Below the pieces are notes generated by a model. The model saw only the letters and a program-made list of their open reading frames with translations, did not search any database and was not told the origin of the DNA. Made by a program: the position numbers and the translations under genes. 14,354 nucleotides of DNA from Ruminococcaceae bacterium AM07-15 (GTDB lineage: Bacteria; Bacillota; Clostridia; Oscillospirales; Butyricicoccaceae): assembly GCA_003477405.1 (NCBI GenBank), contig QUDE01000015.1:1-14354 (forward strand). Reading direction: 5' to 3'. Shown piece after piece: positions 1-6,064 of this stretch. Within the stretch, counting starts at the first letter, position 1. Each line of letters begins with the position of its first letter.

Positions 1-54
1 ACAGGTCTTACTCTCTTTTCCTCATCTGTAACACATCATTGACAAACCTACAAG

Positions 55-332
55 GTCCCGTGTCGGGACGGCCATACTTTCCCCGGCTGAGTGCCAGCGT
101 GACGCTGGACCCATATTCTCCCCGGCTGAGTGCCAGCGTGACGCTGGACCCATACTCTCCCCGGCTGAGTGCCAGCGTGACGCTGGACCCATATTCTCCC
201 CGGCTGAGTGCGGTGGGTGGCTGAGTGCTCCGGCTCTGCCGGGAAAGGCCAGAGCGCGATCCTGGCAGAGCACAGAAAAAGGCTGGTTATAGTTACTTAG
301 GCAAAGAGAGTATGCCTGCCCAGGCACTGGGC
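55..332. repeat. Composite palindrome-ended repeat element (copy 1)
   Basis: The left end is the palindrome GTCCCG-TGT-CGGGAC (55-69) followed by GGCCATACT. The right end is AGTATG followed by the palindrome GCCCAG-GCA-CTGGGC (318-332). The interior holds the 39-bp tandem array (81-210) and a CTCCGGC-rich body (about 228-300) that resembles the interior of the copy at 7711-7862. I see no protein-coding signal here; the open frames crossing it are low-complexity products of the repeats. Confidence 0.75.
81..210. repeat. 39-bp tandem repeat, 3.3 units
   Basis: Units begin at 81, 120 and 159, with a partial fourth at 198-210. Each starts CCCCGGCTGAGTG, contains the palindrome CCAGCG-TGA-CGCTGG (94-108, 133-147, 172-186) and ends ACCCATA(T/C)TCT. 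Units differ by one T/C position. There are no unique spacers, so this is not a CRISPR array. Each unit equals the left end of the dispersed element family, so the array looks like local amplification of an element end. Confidence 0.9.
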
Positions 333-394
333 TCGTCCGGATAAATCATAGAAAAAAGTTTTTGTTTTGTATTGTAGAAGTAAAAACACTATTA

Positions 395-403
395 TGTTAT
401 AAT
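395..403 (+). promoter_or_regulatory. Extended -10 promoter for the methylase cassette
   Basis: TGTTATAAT gives a perfect TATAAT hexamer (398-403) with the extended TG motif one base upstream. It lies in an AT-rich stretch with no good -35 at 17 bp (TTGTAG at 372-377 is 20 bp away). It precedes the small ORF and methylase gene by about 65 bp and is the only convincing promoter for them. Confidence 0.6.
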
Positions 404-468
404 CCTACTCAATAGATTCTGATGAATCAGAGTTTCATGAGTATGGCCCGGAGCAGGTGGAAATATCG

Positions 469-690
469 ATGCTGCCGGAACGGGGCGGATTTGTATATAC
501 AAATGATGAATGGATTAGCCACGACAGCCCGACCTGGCTCTCCAAAATGGAGAGCCAGGAAATGAGCATTCCAAAGCAAAGTGAGATGGAAGTGTATTTC
601 TTCTGTGACATTTTGCTTCGAAGCCACGATGCAGAAGAAAGATATGCCGTTCGATGCAGCAATGAATGGAAAATGGAGAATAATGTATGA
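469..690 (+). CDS. Small hypothetical protein coupled to methylase
   Basis: This is a 73-residue acidic protein that I do not recognise. The start ATG at 469 is chosen because AGGTGG (455-460) sits 8 bases upstream; a GTG at 457 would give four more residues but has GGAG only 3 bases away. The frame stays open upstream to 403, without an ATG. Its TGA overlaps the methylase start in an ATGA at 687-690, which suggests translational coupling and a shared function with the methylase. The sequence is rich in D, E, S and W, with no membrane segment and no CxxC. It could be a small accessory or control protein of the restriction-modification locus, or the remnant of a larger gene whose 5' end was lost at the repeat block. 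The coupling is seen; the function is inference. Confidence 0.55.
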   Translation: MLPERGGFVYTNDEWISHDSPTWLSKMESQEMSIPKQSEMEVYFFCDILLRSHDAEERYAVRCSNEWKMENNV

Positions 691-3600
691 AAGATATTTT
701 ACTGACACCAGAAGAGTCGACCGAGATCGTTGGTGCATTACTCGATGCTGCTCACATTTCTGAAAACGAAGAGCAATTCAAAATTAAGGCAGAGGGAACC
801 CTTGAAAGATTGTGCAGAAGCCGTGATATTTTCTGGAATTCATATACATATGAGCATCGTTTCAAGTCTGGCAACAGGAGGATTGACGCAGTTCACGGTT
901 CTACCATCATTGAGTATGAACTCCCGTGTTCATTTAAATCATCCGAGAATGCACAGCTTCGACATGCGCGCATGCAGGCGGAAGAATACGCTGAACTACT
1001 TTCGAAAGAGGAAGGGCGTCATATCAACAAGTACTCTCTTGTTGCGTGGGATGGCGAAACCATTACATTTGGATGCACATCCGGAGACAAGTTCGTATGG
1101 GAGTCGGCAAGGGCATTTGATGCACTCTGCCTGAATCGATTGCTGGCTCTGATTGCGGATGGCGGGCGGCCATTAGTGAGCCCGATGCTGCTTAAACAGT
1201 TTGTTGGACCGGATACTGAGGTCGGGCGTCGTTTGCTCCCAGTATTGTTCCGTGCCATATGCCAGGCCTGCGGTGCCAGCTCCACCACCAGAACAAAACT
1301 CATTTATACAGAATGGGCTCGTCTTTTCGGACAAGTTGACGGAACGGAGACGGAACGACTCGCTCGTTATCTGGAGAATGCAAGCCGTACTCATGGAACT
1401 GATTACACCTCCGCTCCACAAGCGTATGTGTTTGCATTAAGCACATACATTGCACTTGTAGCGAAGACTTGTGCAGTTTATGCGCTTGCCTCACAATCTG
1501 ACGATATTCCAACTTTGTCATCCGGCCCCAGAGAATTCTTAAAAAATATTGAAAGTGGCGAATATTTTAAGATGTTCGGTATTGAGAATATGCTAGGGAC
1601 GGATTTTTTCTCTTGGTATCTTGGTGACGATATAAACAAGGAGTTGGACCAACCGCTTGGACTGTTACTTGAACGTCTGAGAACCATTGATTTCAATGTT
1701 GCGAAGAAAAGCCCTGAATCCATCCGTGATCTGTTCAAGGGATTATATATGGAGTTCACGCCTGCTCCCATGCGTCATGCCCTGGGTGAATACTACACTC
1801 CCGATTGGTTGGCTTCACATGTGATGGAAACAGCGGGATGGAATCCCAGACAATCGCTTCTGGATCCTACCTGTGGTTCGGGTACTTTTATTCTGGAAGG
1901 ATTGCGCAGACGGCTGGAAATCGCCTCTCCTACCACCCCGGCACGAAAATTGCTGGATGGACTTTATGGTTTTGATCTCAATCCTCTGGCTGTTCTAACA
2001 GCGCGAGCATCCATTGTGGTATTTTTATCTGGACGATTCAATCCCTCTGACCCGGTTCTGCTGCCCGTGTTTCTTGCCGATGCAATCAATACCGCAGATC
2101 CGTCCGATGGGGTATTTACACACTCTATTCTGACAGAGAAAGGCGTGCGGACATTTTCCATTCCCGTTAGCCTTGCTGAGTCCCCCGAGTTCTTTTCCAC
2201 CATGGATCAGCTCAGAATCTGTATTGATGCTGGACTGGGCTGTAAAGACACGATGGAATCGCTGTGCGCCATTTCGAACACAGTCTGCGAACTTAACAAT
2301 TTTGATTCGCGCATACTTATGCAGACAATTGAAAGCCTTATCGATTTGCATCAAAATCATTGGAACGGTATCTGGTGCCTGATTCTGTTTGACCGCATAG
2401 AGGCAGGATGTGTCAAGAATGTTGATTTGGTTGTGGGAAACCCTCCATGGGTCAAATGGAGCCATCTTCCCCGTCCTTATGCCGAATTCATTAAGCCTAT
2501 GTGCGATCGGATGGATATATTCAGCGAGGATGTATGGGTCGGTGGTATACAGTCGGATATTTCAACTGTCGTGACATATCATGCGCTGGAACGGTTTGTA
2601 AAAAAAGGCGGAAGCCTTGCATTTCTCATTACCGGAACAGTGTTCAAAAATGAATCCAGCCAAGGCTTCCGGCGTTGGAAACTTCGCACAGCAAACGGCG
2701 TTGAACCCATGACAGTTGAGATCGTAGAGGATTATGCACCTTTGCGCCCATTTGAAGGAGTAGCAAACTGGCCCACGCTGTTGCTGATTCGCCGCAATAA
2801 TCAAACAACCAATTATCCAGTTCGATACCGTCGTTTTGACGGTGTGCAGAGAGGAGCAACCCCCAATCTCTCATCCTATGAGGACCTTCAAGCAATTCCT
2901 GTTCCTGGGACCGACGCTGGGCCGTGGCTGGTTGGCACAAAGGATGAAATGCGGGTATGGCCGGAATTGTTTAACGCCGCAGGCAACTCAAACTATCGTG
3001 CAAGAAAAGGTATCACAACGGATGTTAACGGTATTTTTTTCGTGGATATCCAGCCAGTTGCCGATCATAGATTTGTGAGTATTACCAATGACCCTTGCAA
3101 AGGTCGTCGCCGGGATGTCGTAAAGAAAAGCGCAATCGTTGAAAAGGATGACATATTCCCCTTACTTAGGGGGCGTGATGTACAAAGATTTTGCGCAAAA
3201 CCGCAACCTGAGCAGTGCGTAATTGTCCCCCAACGTGGGATGTTTGGCGATGAGACTTTACCAGCTACTCGCCCCCGCACATTTAAATTCCTTAGCCAAT
3301 TTCGTACCATCCTTGAACAACGCTCTAGTTATAAGCGTTTCCAGCGAGGAAAGCCTTTTTGGTCCATTTGGTCCACAGGCGATTACACCTTTGCACCGTA
3401 TAAAGTAGTCTGGAAGGAAATGTCCGGATGTGGCTTCGTTGCCGCTTATGTCGGTTCATGTGATTTGTGTGGTGAAGCTAAAATAGTCATTCCGGACCAT
3501 AAGGTCTATTTCGTCCCAACGCAATCTGAAGATGAAGCAGCGTATTTGACATCGTTTCTCAATTCCCGCATGGTTGCCGATGCCATCAATGCCTATTCTT

Positions 3601-3776
3601 CGGCATTAAGCCTTGGAACAAGTGTCACAGACTATCTTAACATCCCTCTATTTGACGAAGGCAACGAAACGATGGTCACGATGTCCCAGATGGCTAAACG
3701 ATTTAAGTGTGGCGATATCCCGAGTAACGAGGATGAAGATAAGTTAGACGCGATGGTCAGTTCGTTGATTCAATAA
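687..3776 (+). CDS. Eco57I/type IIG-like N6-adenine DNA methyltransferase, possible fused nuclease
   Basis: This 1029-residue protein should transfer a methyl group from S-adenosylmethionine to adenine N6 in a specific DNA site. Motif I is DPTCGSG (393-399), preceded by LGEYYTP, and motif IV is NPPW (585-588), both diagnostic of gamma-type N6-adenine methylases. The C-terminal part, with LLRGRD at 826-831 and an NSRMVAD segment near the end, resembles the TaqI-type target recognition region. The N-terminus has D67, E76-Y-E78 and Q97xxxY101, a spacing like PD-(D/E)xK nucleases but with Glu where Lys is usual; BamHI is a known ExE case. It may therefore be a one-polypeptide restriction-modification enzyme, though the nuclease is inference. 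GGAG (675-678) lies 8 bases before the ATG. The gene is visibly more AT-rich than its neighbours, suggesting horizontal gain. No separate helicase, specificity subunit or BREX partner is present. Confidence 0.85.
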   Translation: MKDILLTPEESTEIVGALLDAAHISENEEQFKIKAEGTLERLCRSRDIFWNSYTYEHRFKSGNRRIDAVHGSTIIEYELPCSFKSSENAQLRHARMQAEEYAELLSKEEGRHINKYSLVAWDGETITFGCTSGDKFVWESARAFDALCLNRLLALIADGGRPLVSPMLLKQFVGPDTEVGRRLLPVLFRAICQACGASSTTRTKLIYTEWARLFGQVDGTETERLARYLENASRTHGTDYTSAPQAYVFALSTYIALVAKTCAVYALASQSDDIPTLSSGPREFLKNIESGEYFKMFGIENMLGTDFFSWYLGDDINKELDQPLGLLLERLRTIDFNVAKKSPESIRDLFKGLYMEFTPAPMRHALGEYYTPDWLASHVMETAGWNPRQSLLDPTCGSGTFILEGLRRRLEIASPTTPARKLLDGLYGFDLNPLAVLTARASIVVFLSGRFNPSDPVLLPVFLADAINTADPSDGVFTHSILTEKGVRTFSIPVSLAESPEFFSTMDQLRICIDAGLGCKDTMESLCAISNTVCELNNFDSRILMQTIESLIDLHQNHWNGIWCLILFDRIEAGCVKNVDLVVGNPPWVKWSHLPRPYAEFIKPMCDRMDIFSEDVWVGGIQSDISTVVTYHALERFVKKGGSLAFLITGTVFKNESSQGFRRWKLRTANGVEPMTVEIVEDYAPLRPFEGVANWPTLLLIRRNNQTTNYPVRYRRFDGVQRGATPNLSSYEDLQAIPVPGTDAGPWLVGTKDEMRVWPELFNAAGNSNYRARKGITTDVNGIFFVDIQPVADHRFVSITNDPCKGRRRDVVKKSAIVEKDDIFPLLRGRDVQRFCAKPQPEQCVIVPQRGMFGDETLPATRPRTFKFLSQFRTILEQRSSYKRFQRGKPFWSIWSTGDYTFAPYKVVWKEMSGCGFVAAYVGSCDLCGEAKIVIPDHKVYFVPTQSEDEAAYLTSFLNSRMVADAINAYSSALSLGTSVTDYLNIPLFDEGNETMVTMSQMAKRFKCGDIPSNEDEDKLDAMVSSLIQ

Positions 3777-3819
3777 ATCAGATGTGCAACACTACCTCAA
3801 GTGGGAGCGCAATATGGCA

Positions 3820-3834
3820 GCGGCGGCTCGCCGC
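3820..3834. repeat. Repeat end palindrome, right-end fragment
   Basis: The palindrome GCGGCG-GCT-CGCCGC follows GAGCGCAATATGGCA (3805-3819), which matches the inner right end of the dispersed element. Only the right end is recognisable. It ends one base before the candidate -35 of the ribU promoter. Confidence 0.65.
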
Positions 3835-3863
3835 TTGCATTTTGGGAGGAATGGTGGTATACT
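3835..3863 (+). promoter_or_regulatory. Promoter of riboswitch-ribU unit
   Basis: TTGCAT (3835-3840) and TATACT (3858-3863) are 17 bp apart, with an extended TGG just before the -10. The predicted start, about 3870, is directly upstream of the FMN aptamer. The -35 is weak (3 of 6) but the -10 is strong. Confidence 0.65.
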
Positions 3864-3891
3864 GTCTGTTGCGAAAAGAGAATAGGGAACA

Positions 3892-4008
3892 GATGTCTTC
3901 AGGGCAGGGTGAAATTCCCGATCGGCGGTAAAGTCCGCGAGCGCCTCTGGCGCAGGAACCGGTGCAACTCCGGTACCGACAGTACAGTCTGGATGGAAGA
4001 AGATGTGC
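3892..4008 (+). ncRNA. FMN riboswitch (RFN element)
   Basis: The aptamer shows the conserved RFN blocks in order: AGGGCAGGGTGAAATTCCC, CGGCGGTAAAGTCCGCGAG, GCAGGAACCGGTGCAACTCC, GGTACCGACAGT and AGTCTGGATGGAAGAAG. A variable GCGCCTCTGGCGC arm lies between the second and third. It binds flavin mononucleotide and should switch off ribU when FMN is plentiful. The downstream hairpin region (4020-4057) and the terminator at 4065-4100 are the likely expression platform, acting at transcription. Confidence 0.95.
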
Positions 4009-4064
4009 GAGAATTTTTTGGCGGCGAAGGGGCCTTTAAGGCCTCTTTGCGGCCGCCTTTCACA

Positions 4065-4100
4065 GCACCCGGAGACAATGCCGTTTCCGGGTGCTTTTTT
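4065..4100 (+). terminator. Riboswitch-controlled intrinsic terminator
   Basis: GCACCCGGA pairs with TCCGGGTGC (4065-4073 with 4086-4094), followed by six T. It lies between the FMN aptamer and the ribU ribosome binding site, so it is the expected OFF-state attenuator. A second structure just upstream (GGCGGC at 4020-4025 with GCCGCC at 4052-4057) may take part in the switch. Confidence 0.85.
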
Positions 4101-4133
4101 CGTCCAAAAAATCTGTTCCGGAGGGAATCAACA

Positions 4134-4790
4134 ATGGAAAAACGCAAGCTCGACACCAAAAAACTCACCGTACTGGCCATGCTGGCCGCCCTGTCGTTCA
4201 TCGTCATGGTGGTGGGACGCATCCCTGTGGTGCTCTTCCTCAAGTATGACCCCAAAGATGTGGTCATCACCATCGCAGGCTTTATCTATGGGCCCATGAG
4301 CTCCTTCCTCATCTCCGCCGTGGTCTCGGTGGTGGAGATGTTCACCGTCAGCGATACCGGTCCCTGGGGCCTTTTGATGAATGTGCTTTCCACCTGCGCT
4401 TTCGCTTGCCCTGCCGCATACATCTATAAGAAGCGCCACGACCAGAAGGGCGCTATGCTGGGTCTGGGCATCGGCGTCGTCTTTATGGTGGCCGTGATGC
4501 TGCTGTGGAACTACCTGATCACTCCTTATTATATGGGCTATCCCCGGGCTGCTGTGGCCGAGCTGCTCATCCCGGCCTTCCTGCCCTTTAACCTGCTGAA
4601 AGGCGGAATCAATGCCGCCGTCACCATGCTGCTGTATAAGCCGGTGGTCACCGCGCTGCGCCGGGCCGGGCTGGTGCCGGCTTCCCAGAGCCAGAAGGCC
4701 CCGGGTAAAAATTGGGGCGCTTTGCTGGTGTCCCTCCTGGTGCTCATCACCTGCGTCCTCTTTGTGCTGGTGATGAAAGGCATCATTTAG
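4134..4790 (+). CDS. ribU: RibU, riboflavin ECF transporter substrate-binding (S) component
   Basis: This 218-residue integral membrane protein binds riboflavin and works with the shared energy-coupling module (EcfA, EcfA', EcfT), which is not in this window. Family signatures seen are LKYDPKDV (36-43) followed by AGFIYGP, EMFTVSDTG, NVLSTCAFACPAA (83-95), and LPFNLLKGGIN (150-160). It has about six hydrophobic segments, plus an extra one near 195-214 after a polar linker. The start is the ATG at 4134 with GGAGGG (4120-4125) 8 bases upstream; the frame stays open far upstream, but that stretch contains the riboswitch and terminator and is untranslated. The FMN riboswitch directly upstream independently supports the call. 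The TAG stop is immediately followed by a repeat palindrome. Confidence 0.95.
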   Translation: MEKRKLDTKKLTVLAMLAALSFIVMVVGRIPVVLFLKYDPKDVVITIAGFIYGPMSSFLISAVVSVVEMFTVSDTGPWGLLMNVLSTCAFACPAAYIYKKRHDQKGAMLGLGIGVVFMVAVMLLWNYLITPYYMGYPRAAVAELLIPAFLPFNLLKGGINAAVTMLLYKPVVTALRRAGLVPASQSQKAPGKNWGALLVSLLVLITCVLFVLVMKGII

Positions 4791-4805
4791 GCGGAGTGCC
4801 TCCGC
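4791..4805. repeat. Repeat palindrome abutting ribU stop
   Basis: GCGGAG-TGC-CTCCGC starts on the base after the TAG of ribU. It is a left-end palindrome of the dispersed family and is identical to those at 8711-8725 and 8842-8856. The usual CCATACT does not follow it here. Confidence 0.75.
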
Positions 4806-4839
4806 TGGCAAAACTCGCTGAAGGCTGTATGCGCTGTTT

Positions 4840-4903
4840 GCTCCTGTGGTCCGGCGCTGGCGAGCCAACACCGGAAGGGGCCGGGGCGCAATCTTAGCAG
4901 AGT
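4840..4903 (+). repeat. Inner body repeat, inverted copy at 13880-13943
   Basis: This stretch contains CCGGCGCTGGCGAGCCAACA and ends in GCAATCTTAGCAGAG. The same sequence, about 64 bp and slightly diverged, lies in inverse orientation at 13880-13943. Related shorter bodies lie at about 228-275 and 7768-7800. No coding signal. Confidence 0.65.
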
Positions 4904-4907
4904 GCCA

Positions 4908-5010
4908 GCCCAGTGCCTGGGCGGTCATACTGCGCTGCCGCGCTGGGAAACAGAACTTAGCTGGTTGGATGCTGGTCAGCAAAGAAAGTATGACTGCCCA
5001 GGCACTGGGC
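4908..5010. repeat. Palindrome-ended repeat element, 103 bp
   Basis: The left end is GCCCAG-TGC-CTGGGC followed by GGTCATACT. The right end is AGTATGACT followed by GCCCAG-GCA-CTGGGC. Here the two ends are inverted copies of each other over 24 bases, with one G-T wobble, so RNA or single-stranded DNA could form two local hairpins or one long stem. The interior contains GCGCTGCCGCGCTGGG and CAGCAAAGAA. Confidence 0.85.
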
Positions 5011-5015
5011 CCAGG

Positions 5016-5074
5016 GGCGGCGTCACCTACCGTCCGGATGGTTATTTTGCCGAAGGGCAAAATAACATGCCGCC
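5016..5074. repeat. 59-bp hairpin repeat, family B copy 1
   Basis: The outer arms are GGCGGC and GCCGCC. Inside is a long hairpin of GTTATTTTGCC pairing with GGCAAAATAAC. It differs from the copy at 9109-9167 at only two visible positions. One of these turns a G-C pair into a G-T pair in the outer stem, so pairing survives. Confidence 0.85.
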
Positions 5075-5132
5075 AAAGCTGCATAAAAATCCCCTGGAGG
5101 TTTAGCGGGGTGTTCGTAAGACAGTAACAAAA

Positions 5133-5167
5133 GCAAAAGGCGTGATGAAAGTGGTCGCGCCTTTTGC
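5133..5167. terminator. Hairpin, possible terminator downstream of ribU
   Basis: GCAAAAGGCG (5133-5142) pairs perfectly with CGCCTTTTGC (5158-5167), with a 15-base loop. No long T run follows, so termination is uncertain. It is the first of three strong hairpins in 5133-5265. Confidence 0.4.
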
Positions 5168-5193
5168 CTTATGTGGATAGCCGCTTTCGAGGC

Positions 5194-5214
5194 GCAAGGG
5201 ATGCAGTCCCTTGC
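5194..5214. other. Perfect 8-bp hairpin, unknown role
   Basis: GCAAGGGA and TCCCTTGC pair around a TGCAG loop. It lies between two larger hairpins in a stretch with no gene and may belong to a mobile-element remnant or a small RNA. Confidence 0.35.
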
Positions 5215-5230
5215 TCGGAACATAGTGACG

Positions 5231-5265
5231 CAAAACACCCCGGACATTCAGGTGTCCGGGGTGTT
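5231..5265 (-). terminator. Terminator of GNAT gene
   Basis: A perfect 13-bp stem pairs 5234-5246 with 5253-5265 around a TTCAGG loop. Read on the minus strand it is followed by TTTTG, which suits termination of the acetyltransferase gene ending at 5342. The T tract is short. Confidence 0.55.
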
Positions 5266-5341
5266 CGGTCTCACCGAGCGCTCATATGGGGTTTACCCTA
5301 TATAGAAGTGCGCCCTTAGTATCTGTTCGACAAATTGGAAT

Positions 5342-5785
5342 TTATATTTTTTTCTGCAAATAAATCATATCTACCAGTTGAGTACCTGCTTCATATATTG
5401 AATGGTCATAATTATCCGTGAAGAAGTTTTTAATGCTATGCGAACGAATAAATCCACACTTCTCATAAAAAGGAATTGTCAGCGGACTATCCCCTGTGCC
5501 AACTTGCAATATAGAATACTTCCCTTTGTATGTCGTAGCAACGAAGTCAATGAGTGCTTTACCGTAACCCTTTCCCTGATATTCTGGTTCAGTTGCAATG
5601 TTTTTGATTTCAAGGACACCCTTCCCCTCGTCTGTTATCACACATTCGCACTTAACTCCATCATCGTCCAAAACATACATTGTCCCTCTATTAAGATACC
5701 TGTCTATCATATCCTCTTGCTCATCTGCTAATAGCAGCAACGGAAGAAATTGTTTTTTATTCTCCTTGATTTCTTTAATTTTCAT
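5342..5785 (-). CDS. GNAT family N-acetyltransferase
   Basis: This 147-residue protein should transfer an acetyl group from acetyl-CoA to an amine; the substrate cannot be told. Motif A is clear: EIKNIATEPEYQGKGYGKAL, with the CoA-pyrophosphate loop QGKGYG at 70-75. FYEKCGF at 106-112 is the usual motif B region. Length is normal for a single-domain GNAT. The start ATG (complement of 5783-5785) has AGGGAG at 5795-5800 about 9 bases upstream. The gene is AT-rich compared with its GC-rich neighbours, stands alone on the minus strand, and is flanked by strong hairpins, so recent transfer is plausible. Confidence 0.9.
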   Translation of the reverse strand: MKIKEIKENKKQFLPLLLLADEQEDMIDRYLNRGTMYVLDDDGVKCECVITDEGKGVLEIKNIATEPEYQGKGYGKALIDFVATTYKGKYSILQVGTGDSPLTIPFYEKCGFIRSHSIKNFFTDNYDHSIYEAGTQLVDMIYLQKKI

Positions 5786-5827
5786 ATCAACTTGCTCCCT
5801 AAATACCGATTTGTAGGTCTGTTCGGT

Positions 5828-5859
5828 TCCATGCTATCACATAACGGGGATAAAATACA
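5828..5859 (-). promoter_or_regulatory. Weak candidate promoter of GNAT gene
   Basis: On the minus strand TTGTAT is followed after about 18 bases by TAGCAT, upstream of the acetyltransferase ribosome binding site. Matches are only partial. Confidence 0.3.
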
Positions 5860-5861
5860 AG

Positions 5862-5895
5862 AACAGCCACCGCAGTTCAAACTACGGTGGCTGTT
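5862..5895. terminator. Hairpin between GNAT gene and next promoter
   Basis: AACAGCCACCG (5862-5872) pairs perfectly with CGGTGGCTGTT (5885-5895). There is only a weak T-rich tail on either side. It may insulate the divergent units. Direction is uncertain. Confidence 0.4.
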
Positions 5896-5940
5896 AACTG
5901 TCTTATGAACACCGCTCCTTCCTCCGGGGGATTTTTTGCA

Positions 5941-5973
5941 GCAGCCTTCGCCGCAGCGAAGGCTCTGGCTCTA
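5941..5973 (+). repeat. Hairpin repeat, family C copy 1
   Basis: GCCTTCGC (5944-5951) pairs with GCGAAGGC (5956-5963) around CGCA, followed by TCTGGCTCT. Other copies are at 9197-9229 and, inverted, at 14251-14279. It sits about 30 bases upstream of the promoter at 6002. Confidence 0.8.
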
Positions 5974-6001
5974 GAGATGTTTCGAGATTATAAACTCATG
6001 A

Positions 6002-6030
6002 TTGAAAATCGTAACAAAGTTTAGTATAAT
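6002..6030 (+). promoter_or_regulatory. Sigma-A promoter of solute-binding lipoprotein gene
   Basis: TTGAAA (6002-6007) and TATAAT (6025-6030) are separated by exactly 17 bp, near consensus. The gene starts at 6065. Confidence 0.85.
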
Positions 6031-6064
6031 TTAAATAATATCTCACAGGAGAGGGGAGAGCGGC

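Noticed and set aside
81..210. CRISPR array
   Set aside because: Repeats are contiguous, with no unique spacers, and no cas gene is present; this is a tandem repeat of element ends.
687..3776. BREX PglX or type I HsdM
   Set aside because: No BREX partner genes, helicase or specificity subunit are adjacent, and the N-terminal and TaqI-like C-terminal layout fits Eco57I/type IIG better.
3801..4133. N-terminal extension of ribU
   Set aside because: The frame is open, but this stretch contains the promoter, FMN aptamer, terminator and ribosome binding site.
4128..5084. Minus-strand open frame of 318 codons over ribU
   Set aside because: The translation is His/Asp/Gln-rich antisense of ribU, with no family match and no start signals.
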